Source: Lentzea terrae
GTDB taxonomy: Bacteria; Actinomycetota; Actinomycetes; Mycobacteriales; Pseudonocardiaceae
Assembly: GCF_003265345.1 (NCBI RefSeq)
Contig: NZ_QFWW01000029.1
Coordinates: 98,448-162,447 of the forward strand
Direction: 5' to 3'
DNA length: 64,000 nt
The position numbers and the translations under genes are program-made. Of the stretch, positions 25,120 to 33,483 are shown in pieces (the stretch's first letter is position 1; each line of letters starts with the position of its first letter). The notes under the pieces were generated by a model. That model did not search any database. It was not told the DNA's origin and saw only the letters and a program-made list of their open reading frames with translations.

Positions 25120-25363
25120 TCGCGCCGGTGCCCGAAACCCTGGTGGGGCGGACCATCCTGTCACGTTCCCGCCCGGCAGCCCCGGCGCGCCACCGCACCG
25201 GCACCCCGGTCCGATCTACGGCTACGTCCTGACGGGCGCCATCACGTTCGAGCTCGAGGGACAGCCCGAGCGGGTGGTGCTCACCGTGGTCGGACCCGAC
25301 GAGCTGGAGGCGCGCAAGCATCTGCGCGTGTCACAGAACGACGCGGTGTCCGGTCTCAGCTGA
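25120..25363 (+). pseudogene. Degenerate duplicate of the adjacent cupin gene
   Basis: In one frame (from 25163) the product contains SPGAPPHRHPGPIYGYVLTG and FELEGQPERVV, then jumps directly to GPDELEARKHLR. The intact neighbour has the same blocks, but with about 40 residues (the GETFWEPGG...FCAPG region) between them. The upstream part (VAPVPETLVGRTI) is in a different frame. So the copy has lost an internal piece and carries at least one frameshift. It lies immediately before the intact gene, which indicates an old tandem duplication in decay. Confidence 0.75.
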
Positions 25364-25364
25364 C

Positions 25365-25790
25365 ATGAGCCATGCACATCAGTTGGAGAACACCGACAAG
25401 AGCGGTCCGCCGCCGAAGATCGACGTCATCGGCACCGTGCCGGACGCACCGCGGATCCCGGACGGCGCCGAGGCCATGACGATCTTCGTGACGCTGCCGC
25501 CGAGCAGTCCGGGCGCACCGCCGCACCGGCACTCCGGGCCCGCGTACGGGTACGTCGTCAAGGGCGCCATCGTCTTCGAGCTCGAAGGCGAGCCGGCACG
25601 GGTGGTGCGCACCGGCGAGACGTTCTGGGAGCCCGGCGGTGACGTCATCCACTACCAGGACGGAAACCACCTCGCCGACGAGGAGTCCGCGTTCGTCGTC
25701 ACGATGTTCTGCGCGCCCGGCCAGCCGATGCTGACCGTGGTCGAACCGGAGGAGCTCGAAGCCCGGAAGCATCTGCGAGCACCGAGGTGA
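25365..25790 (+). CDS. Cupin-domain protein
   Basis: A 141-residue single-domain cupin. Motif 1 is PPHRHSGPAYGYVVKGAIVF with E75 downstream in FELEGE (metal-type H-x-H pattern). Motif 2 is GDVIHYQDGNHLADEESAF. It should fold as a small beta barrel binding a metal; such proteins act as dioxygenases, isomerases or sensors, and the activity cannot be assigned. It begins one base after the stop of its degenerate paralogue. A strong hairpin follows. Confidence 0.85.
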   Translation: MSHAHQLENTDKSGPPPKIDVIGTVPDAPRIPDGAEAMTIFVTLPPSSPGAPPHRHSGPAYGYVVKGAIVFELEGEPARVVRTGETFWEPGGDVIHYQDGNHLADEESAFVVTMFCAPGQPMLTVVEPEELEARKHLRAPR

Positions 25791-25792
25791 AC

Positions 25793-25828
25793 GAGGGGCG
25801 GGAGCCATCCCCGGCGCTCCCGCCCCTC
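25793..25828. terminator. Bidirectional hairpin terminator
   Basis: A perfect 13-base stem (GAGGGGCGGGAGC / GCTCCCGCCCCTC) with a ten-base loop, located exactly between the convergent cupin and flavoprotein genes. Confidence 0.75.
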
Positions 25829-25835
25829 ACCCGCG

Positions 25836-27560
25836 TCACTCGACCAGCTTGCCGGTCGTGTCGACGTCCCTCATCAGCGACGCGATCTCGGCCGGCACCG
25901 GAGGGATCTCCTCCCGGTCGATCCAGCCGGGCCCGGCCCAGACCAGGTTCACCTGCTGTGCGGGATCCATGTCCGGGTAGTCCGACCGGTTGTGACAGCC
26001 GCGGGTCTCGCGACGTTCCAGGGCGCATTCCAGGGTCGCGCGGGCCGCGAGCGCCGAGGCCTTCAGGTCGAAGGCGTGCGCGAGGTCCTGGAACCCGGCG
26101 AGGTCCGGGTGCACGCCGACGTTGCGGATGCGTTCCTCCAGCTGGTCCAGCTCGGCGAGTCCCTTGCGCAGGCCCGCCTCGTCCCGGACCACACCGGCGT
26201 GTTCGGTCATCGTGTTGCGCAGAGTTCGTTGCAGCGCACGGACGTTCTCGGGTCCGTCAGCGGACAACAACCCGTCGACCTCGGACCGCGCCTCGTTCAG
26301 CACGATGCGCGAACGGCGTTGCGCGCTCAGCGAAGCCGAGTACTCAGCTGCCGCCTCGCCCACGATCCGCCCGTACACCAACAGTTCGATGAGCGAGTTG
26401 CCGCCGAGACGGTTCGCGCCGTGCAAGCCGCTCGACGCCTCACCGATCGCGTACAGGCCCTCGACACCCGTCGAGTGGTCCGTGGGCGACACCCAGACGC
26501 CGCCCATCGAGTAGTGCGCGGTCGGCGCGATCTCCATCGGCTCACGGGTGATGTCCTTCATCTGCAGTTCGAGCAGCGTCTGGTAGACCCGCGGCAGCCG
26601 GCGCATGATCTGCTCACGCGGCAGGTGCGAGACGTCGAGCCACACGCCGCCGTTCGGGGTGCCGCGGCCTTCCTTGATCTCGGTGTACGCGGCCAGCGCC
26701 ACTCTGTCGCGTGTGGACAGTTCCATCCGCTGCGGGTCGTAACGCGCCATGAACCGCTCCCCCAGCGCGTTGGTCAGCACGCCGCCCTCGCCGCGCGCCG
26801 CCTCCGAGACCAGCGTGCCGGCCGCGTTCTCCGGTTCGAGCAGGCCGGACGGGTGGAACTGCACCAGCTCGGGGTCCCGGATGCGGCCACCGGCCAGCAC
26901 GGCCAGGCGGAACGAGTCACCGGTGTTCTCGTCGCGCCTGCTCGACGTGCGGCGCCAGATCCGGGTGTGCCCGCCCGCCGCCAGGATCACGACGTCGGCG
27001 TGGAAGACGTACCGCGTGCCGGTGTTCAGGTCGAACCCGTACGCGCCGAAGACCACGTTGTCCCGCACCAGGATCTGCGTGATGTAGCAGGAGTCGTGGA
27101 TCGGGACGTTCAGCTGCGCGGCCCGGTTGACGAGCGTGCGCTGGATCTCCAGACCGGTGTAGTCGCCGGCGAACGACGTGCGGCGGAAGGTGTGCGCGCC
27201 GAAGAACCGTTGCGAGAGCCGGCCGTCGACCTCGCGGGCGAACGGCATGCCCCAGCGCTCCAGGTCCGCGATGCCGCGCGGGGCCTGTTCCGCGACCACC
27301 CGCACGATGTCCGGGTTGGCGAGGAGATAGCTCTCCTTGACGGTGTCGGCCGCGTGCTGCTGCCACGTGTCGGCCGGGTCCATCGTCGCCAGCGCCGCGT
27401 TGATGCCGCCGGCCGCCAGCGCCGTGTGCGCGTCGGCCTTGGGCCGCTTGCCGACGACCATTACGTCGACTCCGCGTTCGGCCAGCTCGATGGCCGCGCG
27501 CAGGCCCGCACCGCCGCTGCCGATCACCAGTACTGAGGTGGCTACCTGATGTTCCGTCAT
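25836..27560 (-). CDS. Orphan succinate dehydrogenase/fumarate reductase-type flavoprotein
   Basis: A 574-residue FAD enzyme. The dinucleotide fold GSGGAGLRAAIELAERG is at residues 14-30. QRFFGAHTFRRTSFAGDYTG, VQFHPSGL, SEAARGEGGVL, PTAHYSMGGV and GLHGANRLGGNSL match SdhA/FrdA, including the His and Arg catalytic positions. The C-terminal domain is also complete. No iron-sulfur (SdhB) or membrane subunits lie nearby, so it is either a soluble fumarate reductase/aspartate oxidase-like enzyme or pairs with subunits elsewhere. It is monocistronic, ending at a shared hairpin. Confidence 0.88.
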   Translation of the reverse strand: MTEHQVATSVLVIGSGGAGLRAAIELAERGVDVMVVGKRPKADAHTALAAGGINAALATMDPADTWQQHAADTVKESYLLANPDIVRVVAEQAPRGIADLERWGMPFAREVDGRLSQRFFGAHTFRRTSFAGDYTGLEIQRTLVNRAAQLNVPIHDSCYITQILVRDNVVFGAYGFDLNTGTRYVFHADVVILAAGGHTRIWRRTSSRRDENTGDSFRLAVLAGGRIRDPELVQFHPSGLLEPENAAGTLVSEAARGEGGVLTNALGERFMARYDPQRMELSTRDRVALAAYTEIKEGRGTPNGGVWLDVSHLPREQIMRRLPRVYQTLLELQMKDITREPMEIAPTAHYSMGGVWVSPTDHSTGVEGLYAIGEASSGLHGANRLGGNSLIELLVYGRIVGEAAAEYSASLSAQRRSRIVLNEARSEVDGLLSADGPENVRALQRTLRNTMTEHAGVVRDEAGLRKGLAELDQLEERIRNVGVHPDLAGFQDLAHAFDLKASALAARATLECALERRETRGCHNRSDYPDMDPAQQVNLVWAGPGWIDREEIPPVPAEIASLMRDVDTTGKLVE

Positions 27561-27676
27561 CGCGGCCTCCGTTGCCCGTGTGCTTCTACAGGTAGGACCA
27601 GGCAGCGGCGCGATGTGTGACTGTTAGCTGCGCGACACCGGCCAGTCCGGACGGTCGCGGCACTAGGATCGACACC

Positions 27677-28273
27677 GTGTTCGTGAAGCTCTGCGGTCTG
27701 CGCACCGAGTCCGATGTCGCCGTCGCGGTCGAGGCGGGCGCCGACGCCGTCGGTTTCGTGCTGACCACCAGCCCCCGCCAGATCGACGCCGACCTGGCGC
27801 GCAGCCTCGTCGCGGCCGTCCCCGAGCACGTCCTCACCGTCGCCGTCGTGCGCGGCATCACAGCCGCTGAGGCAGGCGAACTGGCGGTGAAGACCGGCGT
27901 GCAGGCGCTGCAGCTGCACGGCGACTACCCGAAGGCGGCATTCGACGAGCTGGCGGACCGCCCGTTCCAGCTGGTCCGGGCGACGGCGCTGGGGCCGGAC
28001 ACCGACGTGCGCACCGGCGCGTTCGGCGAGGAGCTGCTGCTGATCGACTCCCCCGTCGCGGGGTCGGGCGAGCAGTGGGACATCACGAAGCTGCAGGACA
28101 ACCGGCCGACCGGCAAGTGGGTGCTGGCGGGTGGGCTGGCGCCGGAGACCGTTGTCGAGGCGATCAGCGTGGCTCAGCCGTGGGGTGTCGACGTGTCCAG
28201 CGGCATCGAGTCCAGTCGTGGTGTGAAGGACCACGGCCGGATGCGCGAGTTCGTGGCCGCGGCCCGCAGCTAA
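27677..28273 (+). CDS. trpF: Phosphoribosylanthranilate isomerase
   Basis: A 198-residue (beta/alpha)8 barrel. FVKLCGLRTESDVAVAVEAG has the catalytic Cys of the K-x-C-G motif near residue 6, and ELLLIDSPV carries the catalytic Asp. ALQLHGD, WVLAGGLAPETVVEA and GVDVSSGIESSRGVKD (phosphate loop) complete the family. It catalyses the Amadori rearrangement in tryptophan synthesis. The GTG at 27677 has an AGGA site; the longer frame adds no family sequence. It is outside any trp operon. Most actinobacteria lack trpF and use bifunctional PriA, so its presence is noteworthy. Confidence 0.93.
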   Translation: MFVKLCGLRTESDVAVAVEAGADAVGFVLTTSPRQIDADLARSLVAAVPEHVLTVAVVRGITAAEAGELAVKTGVQALQLHGDYPKAAFDELADRPFQLVRATALGPDTDVRTGAFGEELLLIDSPVAGSGEQWDITKLQDNRPTGKWVLAGGLAPETVVEAISVAQPWGVDVSSGIESSRGVKDHGRMREFVAAARS

Positions 28274-29477
28274 CAGGGCAGCTGGTAGTCGCGGTCGCGG
28301 AACCGCGCCGACCACTCCTCCCGCGTCATCGGGGTGCCCGCCAGCTCGCAGACGCGCCGGGCAGGGCCTCGACGTCGGTGTCCCAGAACCGGATCGTGCC
28401 CTCGTCGGTCGTCACGGCGACGCGCCGGCCGTCGGGCGTGAAGATCAGGCCGGCCACGCTGCCGGTCGGGCTGCGCAGGACAGCGGCCACCGCGGGGCCG
28501 TCGACGTTCCACAGCTGGGTGGTGCCGTCGTTGGTGGTGAGGACCAGGGTTCGGTTGTCAGGGCTGAACCGCACCTTGTTGATCGGGCCGCCGCTGTCCG
28601 TGATGACCGACAGCGGGGCCGAGTCGGCCACGCGCCACAGCCTTGCGGTGCGGTCGAGGACCTGGCTGTCCTGCAACGCTTTCACCAGCCGCGGATACCG
28701 TCCACAGTGGCCGTAGAAGTCCGCGCGCACGCCGATCACGACCCTGGCGTGCCGGTCTGCGGCGTGCACCAGCGTTTCGACGAACCAGGTGCGCTCGGCG
28801 TCGTCCTGGCACAGCGTGAAGACCTCTTCGAACTGGTCGACCACGACCAGCACCTCGTCGTCCGCCATGCCGAGGTACACGTGCAGCGCGGCGGGGTCGG
28901 CCAGGTGCCGAAGCACCTGGCCGACCCGTGTGCCGGTCAGCTCGGCCAGCCGCAGCGCGCACTCCTCGCGCGGGCTCGTGCCCGGCGTGAACACCACGAA
29001 CCGGCCATCAGTCCGTGCGACGAGACCCGCGCGTAGCAACGATGACTTGCCGGAGCCCGACGCCCCGAACACGCCGAGGAACCGCCGTTCGCTCAGCCGT
29101 TGCCGCAACTCGGCGACCAGTGCGTCGCGCCCGAAGAACCGGTCGGCGTCCTCGACCTGGAACGCCGCGAGCCCCAGGTAGGGCGCCCGGACCCCGTCGG
29201 CGGGCGGTGCCGACAGCTCCTCGGACAGCTCGTGCCACCGCTGCCGCCACTCCTCGGCGTCTCCCCCGCACGCCTCGACGTACGCGAGCGTCACGGCCAG
29301 CGTCGGCAGCTTGCGGCCGCTCGCCGCGTCCGACAGCACGGTCACCGAGTAGTGGGCCTGCTTGCTCAGCTCGCGGTAGGTCGGCTTGCCCGCCTTCTCC
29401 CGCCACCGGCGCAGGTCGGCCGCGAACCCCAGCAGCGCGCTGTCCTCGGGTCCGAGTGGCCGTTCCGGTCGAGGCAT
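28270..29477 (-). pseudogene. XRE-nSTAND1-WD40 gene with internal deletion and frameshift
   Basis: The 5' end encodes an XRE-type HTH (residues 10-80; YRELSKQAHYSVTVLSDAA) and an nSTAND1 NTPase start (FFGRDALVAELRQRL, Walker A FGASGSGKSSLLRAGL, Walker B VLVVVDQFEEVF). At about residue 274 (LVKALQDSQ) it jumps into WD40 repeats (DRTARLWRVADSAPL), so most of the NTPase C-terminus and several repeats are missing. The family C-terminus ELAGTPMTREEWSARFRDRD is found in another frame ending at 28270, which needs a one-base frameshift near 28360. Intact relatives are over 1,000 residues. It is probably a dead stress- or conflict-type STAND protein. Confidence 0.75.
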
Positions 29478-29513
29478 GGTCGAAACGGTAGCGGCGAACG
29501 TGCTCCGGATGGC

Positions 29514-29876
29514 TCAGGCAGCCCGGTAACCGGGGATGTCCTCCACCCGTTCGTAGACGGGCAGCCCGCGTTCCCGAGCGATCCGCACATCTTCGTCCGC
29601 GCCGGTCGACGCACCCGGCAGCCGGAGCACGGCGTCGCAGTGCCGCAGCAGGCGTTCCGCGGTCGGGTACATGATCCCCTCCGCGACCGGGTCCAGCGGC
29701 GAAGAGCCGCCCGCACCACGCAGCACCGGCAGCGCCACCCACTCGCCGATCATCGGCACGTGCCCGCTGCGGAAGATCGGCCACGCGGCTTCTTCGAGCC
29801 TGGCGAGGTTGCGGGCCATCAGTGCGGGGTCGTCCCCGGTGCCCGATCGGTAGGGCCCTGCGATCAGAATCAGCAT
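29514..29876 (-). CDS. DUF4406 / nucleoside 2-deoxyribosyltransferase-like protein
   Basis: A 120-residue Rossmann-like protein. MLILIAGPYRSGTGDDP has the GPYxxGT phosphate loop. ARNLARLEEAAWPIFRSGHV and HCDAVLRLPGASTGADEDVR, with an acidic DEDV segment, fit the 2-deoxyribosyltransferase superfamily. The activity could be nucleoside or nucleotide base exchange or hydrolysis. The ATG at 29876 begins the domain; one four codons earlier is possible. It is divergent from the DeoR gene, 49 bases apart, and may be controlled by it. Confidence 0.75.
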   Translation of the reverse strand: MLILIAGPYRSGTGDDPALMARNLARLEEAAWPIFRSGHVPMIGEWVALPVLRGAGGSSPLDPVAEGIMYPTAERLLRHCDAVLRLPGASTGADEDVRIARERGLPVYERVEDIPGYRAA

Positions 29877-29925
29877 GCGACCGACCATAATGTGCAACAC
29901 TCGGCAGAAACAAGGAGAAACGTGC

Positions 29926-30666
29926 ATGCTCGCTGCCCAACGCCGTGACCTGCTGCTCGAACGCCTGCGCACGGACGGCCGGATCGTCGCCAAGGACCTC
30001 GCTGCCGAGGTCGGCATCTCCGAGGACACGATCCGTCGCGACCTGCGCGATCTCGCGGCGGCGGGTCTCTGCCAACGCGTCTATGGCGGCGCACTGCCCA
30101 TATCTCCGGCCATCGCGGACTACGCGACACGTCAGGAGGTGTCGGTCGACGGCAAGCAACGGGTCGCACGAGCCGCGGCCGCGTTGGTCGAGCCTGGCAG
30201 CACCGTGATCCTCGACGGCGGCACGACCACCCTCGCCGTGGTGCGCGCGCTACCGCTCGAACTGGAGGCCACGGTCGTCACGCACAGTCCGACGATCGCG
30301 AGCGCGTTGGAGGCACACCGGAACGTGGAGGTCTACGTGATCGGTGGCCGGCTGTTCAAGCACTCGATGGTCGCGTGCGGAGCGGCTGCCGTGGAGGCCG
30401 CACGGGGCGTGCACGCCGATCTGTTCCTGCTGGGCGTCACGGGCGTGCATCCCGAAGCAGGCCTCACGACCGGTGACGCGGACGAGGCAGCGATGAAGCG
30501 CGCGCTCGCTCGCCAGGCGGCCGACACGTACGTGCTGGCCAGCTCGGAGAAGATCGGCGCGGCGTCGCGGTTCGGCGTGCTGCCGTTCAGCGAGGTCGCC
30601 GGGGTGGTCACGGACGCGGACAACGCGGTGGTGCACGCCCTGGAGGTGCCGCTAATTCGGGCATGA
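29926..30666 (+). CDS. DeoR/GlpR-family sugar-phosphate-responsive regulator
   Basis: A 246-residue regulator. HTH at residues 6-57 (RDLLLERLRTDGRIVAKDLA, ISEDTIRRDLRDLAAAGLCQ) and a DeoR C-terminal sensor: ILDGGTTTLAVVRAL, VVTHSPTIASALEAH, DLFLLGVTGVHPEAGLTTGD, VLASSEKIG. The sensor is related to ribose-5-phosphate isomerase and binds a sugar phosphate. The ATG at 29926 has an AAGGAGA site. It is divergently placed to the DUF4406 gene, its most likely target, which would fit a nucleoside or deoxyribose link. Confidence 0.9.
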   Translation: MLAAQRRDLLLERLRTDGRIVAKDLAAEVGISEDTIRRDLRDLAAAGLCQRVYGGALPISPAIADYATRQEVSVDGKQRVARAAAALVEPGSTVILDGGTTTLAVVRALPLELEATVVTHSPTIASALEAHRNVEVYVIGGRLFKHSMVACGAAAVEAARGVHADLFLLGVTGVHPEAGLTTGDADEAAMKRALARQAADTYVLASSEKIGAASRFGVLPFSEVAGVVTDADNAVVHALEVPLIRA

Positions 30667-30715
30667 GGACCCGTTTCGCTTCGGCCGACCGGTGGAAGTC
30701 GTTAGGCTCCGCAAG

Positions 30716-32428
30716 GTGCGTACTGGAGATCTGGTCGACGGGCGCTACCGGCTGGAGGACGCCAAGGGGGCGGGCTCCGGTGGAATCGTGTGGTCCGCCT
30801 TCGACACGAAGCTCAAGCGGACGGTCGCGCTGAAACGGCCGCACGGCGAGCAGCTCGCGCGCGAGGCCGAGATCGCGGCGCAGGTGCAGCACCCGAACCT
30901 CATCGCGGTGTTCGACGAGGTGGACGGGTGGCTCGTCCTGGAGCACCTGGAGTCGGCGAGTCTCGACCAGCTGCTCGTGCAGGGGCCGCTGCCCGTGGAG
31001 CGCGTCGCGCGGATCGGAATGCAGATCGCGGGCGCGCTCGCCGCCGTGCACGAACGCGGGATCGTGCACCGGGACGTGAAGCCGGGCAACGTCCTGGTCG
31101 CCGCCAACGACCTGGCGAAGCTGACGGACTTCGGCATCTCGGTGTGGAGCGAGGTGACCGGGACCGACGACGCTCGGGTCAGCGGCACGCCCGCGTACAC
31201 CTCGCCCGAGGTCGCGGCCGGGCACGCCGCCGGTCCCGAGTCGGACGTCTTCTCGCTGGGCGCAACGCTTTTCGCCGCACTGGAGGGCGCGCCGCCGTTC
31301 GGCACGGGCGCGCCGGACGAGGTGCTGAACCGGGTGCGCGCCGCGGAGCTCCCGCAGCTCACCGGTCCGCTCGCCGGCCTCCTCGCGGACATGCTGAACC
31401 GCCGGAGGAAGAAGCGTCCCACCGCGAGCCAGGTGCGGGAACGGCTGCGCGAGATCGTCGGCGGCTGGGAGCCGCCTTCTCCTGTCGCCACCCGGAAACC
31501 GTTCTGGCGGCGCAGGTCCGGCCAGCTGGCCGGGGCGAGCCTCGCGGCGATCGCGGTGGCCGCCGGGGCGTTCGTCGCGTTGCGGCCACCGCCGGCGGCC
31601 GGCTCGGACCTGATCGGCGAGGAACGCGAAGCCGACCCGTGCTCGCTCATGAGCCAGCACGTGTTCCGCGACTTCGGCCCGTCGGAGCTGCGCACCGACT
31701 CCGGCAACTTCAACCGCTGCGACGTGCTCGTCGACGTGCGCCGCGAGGAGAAGATCGACATCGAGGTGCAGCTCGTGACCAGGGCGTCGCTGCAGATCGA
31801 AAAGTCCTGGCAGCTGGTGCAGGACAAGCATTTCAGCGTGTACCTGATGCCGTCGGACGACCGCGAGTGCAACCGTCTGGTGAACGTCGACGCCAGGTAC
31901 GGGGTACGGGTGTCGGCGAAGATGCCGAACTCGCCGGAGGACCTCTGCGCGATCGCCGACACGGCGGTGAACACCGTGCAGGAGGTCTTGCGGAAGGGGC
32001 AGATTCCCCGGCGTGCCAAGAAGTTCCCCGAGGGGTCCGCGGCCTGGGTGAACACCTGCGGCCTGCTGCCCGCCGAGACGCTGCCGGGGTTCAACCAGCC
32101 CGTCGACGTGTTCGCCGGCTGGTCGTGCAAGTGGTTCTCCCTCGCCAACCGCACCGAGGTCAGGGTTCGCTACGACCAGCACCCGCTGACCGACTCGATC
32201 GGGGGAAGGCCGGCGACGCTCGGCGGCCATGAGGCGTACGTCCTGCGCGACACCGGCACCAGCCGGTCGTGCACGGTGCAGGTGCCGTACCGGCCGCCGC
32301 AGCACTTGCCCAGGACCACCCTGGACGTGCTGCTGGTGACCGTCATCGGCGACCCCGGCGAGATCGAGCTGTGCCCGGAGGCCGAACGGCTCGCGGCCGT
32401 CGCGGCGGTGAACCTGCACCGGCGGTGA
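30716..32428 (+). CDS. Membrane-anchored Ser/Thr protein kinase
   Basis: A protein of about 570 residues. The kinase domain occupies roughly residues 1-250: GAGSGGIVW glycine loop, VALKRP lysine, IVHRDVKPGNVLVA catalytic loop, DFGIS and SGTPAYTSPE. Basic residues and one membrane helix (GASLAAIAVAAGAFVALR) follow at about 273-292. An extracellular domain of about 270 residues with paired cysteines (DPCSLM, FNRCDV, RECNR, EDLCAI) comes last. There are no PASTA repeats, so it is not a PknB orthologue. The GTG at 30716 gives the family N-terminus; another GTG lies at 30692. The signal and targets are unknown. Confidence 0.9.
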   Translation: MRTGDLVDGRYRLEDAKGAGSGGIVWSAFDTKLKRTVALKRPHGEQLAREAEIAAQVQHPNLIAVFDEVDGWLVLEHLESASLDQLLVQGPLPVERVARIGMQIAGALAAVHERGIVHRDVKPGNVLVAANDLAKLTDFGISVWSEVTGTDDARVSGTPAYTSPEVAAGHAAGPESDVFSLGATLFAALEGAPPFGTGAPDEVLNRVRAAELPQLTGPLAGLLADMLNRRRKKRPTASQVRERLREIVGGWEPPSPVATRKPFWRRRSGQLAGASLAAIAVAAGAFVALRPPPAAGSDLIGEEREADPCSLMSQHVFRDFGPSELRTDSGNFNRCDVLVDVRREEKIDIEVQLVTRASLQIEKSWQLVQDKHFSVYLMPSDDRECNRLVNVDARYGVRVSAKMPNSPEDLCAIADTAVNTVQEVLRKGQIPRRAKKFPEGSAAWVNTCGLLPAETLPGFNQPVDVFAGWSCKWFSLANRTEVRVRYDQHPLTDSIGGRPATLGGHEAYVLRDTGTSRSCTVQVPYRPPQHLPRTTLDVLLVTVIGDPGEIELCPEAERLAAVAAVNLHRR

Positions 32429-32432
32429 CCCG

Positions 32433-33428
32433 TCAGATCTCCAGGAAACCCTTGGGAGAGCCGTAGGTCCGGCCGCACTGAGTCAGCGCGAGCACGCCGT
32501 GGCCCTCCACGTCGCCCTCGAAGTACCTGGGGTTGACCGACAGCTGCTCGGCGACCTCGGTGGCCCAGATGTCGTCCAGGTCGTCGTTCTCGTCGCTCCA
32601 GTCGTGCGGCAGCCCCCTGCCGTCCTCGACGTCGAGCTCGCCGAACTGCTCTTCCGGTTTGAACGCGTCGTAGTAGCGGACGACCTCACCGCTCTCCGCG
32701 ACGCACCACGCCGTCCAGCCGTCACCGCAGCTCATGCCGTAGTAGTGCGCCTCGCCGAACACCGTGCTCAGCACCGCGCAGATCTCGTGCACCGGTCTCT
32801 CGGCGTGCGCGAACGGTTCGCCGAACACGAGCGTCCACCCGTCCCACGCGCCAGTGACGTACACCCGCGCGCACCGCACGTGCTCGTCGTCCTTGGCCCA
32901 CGCGTGGTGGTCGTTGTTCCAGGCCGCGCCGCCAAGGACCTTCGTCACGGGCGCCGGGTTCTGCAGTCCGCAGACCTCGAGCACGGCGGCCTGGTTGTCG
33001 GTCCTGATCGCGAACCAGCCACCGCAGAGGTGCATCTCCTCGGTGCCGTACATCTCTTCTTCGATCTTGACCTGGATGTACCGCTCGATCATCGTCCGGT
33101 CCGCGGCCGACACCGCGTCCGGCCCGGCGACCTCGACGATGCCCGCCAGCGCGGCTCTGCGGATCTTGCCCTTGGCCGTCCGGCGCGTCTCCTGCAGCAG
33201 TGGCAACACGTCCGGCCCCATGGTCCCGAACGCCCACAACGCTTCCCGTCGCACGTAATGGTCCTCGTCCGCGAGCAGGGGCAGCAGTTCGCTCGCGTGC
33301 CGCAACGCCTTCTCGCCGCGGAACATGCTCGCGGCCGTCCGCCGCACCGTCGCGTCCGGATGCCGGGTGGCGGCGAGGTGCTCCGCTGTTTCGTCGAACG
33401 ACGTCAGTCCCGGCTCCGCCAATTCCAT
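32433..33428 (-). CDS. HEAT-repeat protein of unknown function
   Basis: A 331-residue soluble protein. Residues 10-110 form HEAT-like repeats (HPDATVRRTAASMFRGEKAL, DEDHYVRREALWAFGTMGPD, KGKIRRAALAGIVEV). The rest is acidic and tryptophan-rich (GWFAIRTDNQAAVLEVCGLQ, GAWDGWTLVFGEPF, PHDWSDENDDLDDIWATEVA) with no recognised family. The protein could be a binding scaffold. The ATG at 33428 excludes a long shadow frame. It is divergent from the P450 gene, 55 bases apart, and ends four bases after the convergent kinase stop. Confidence 0.72.
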   Translation of the reverse strand: MELAEPGLTSFDETAEHLAATRHPDATVRRTAASMFRGEKALRHASELLPLLADEDHYVRREALWAFGTMGPDVLPLLQETRRTAKGKIRRAALAGIVEVAGPDAVSAADRTMIERYIQVKIEEEMYGTEEMHLCGGWFAIRTDNQAAVLEVCGLQNPAPVTKVLGGAAWNNDHHAWAKDDEHVRCARVYVTGAWDGWTLVFGEPFAHAERPVHEICAVLSTVFGEAHYYGMSCGDGWTAWCVAESGEVVRYYDAFKPEEQFGELDVEDGRGLPHDWSDENDDLDDIWATEVAEQLSVNPRYFEGDVEGHGVLALTQCGRTYGSPKGFLEI

Positions 33429-33483
33429 GGCGCGGCAGATTACCGTTGACGCACGGCCGTCCACACGGAACGCTGCGGAACTG

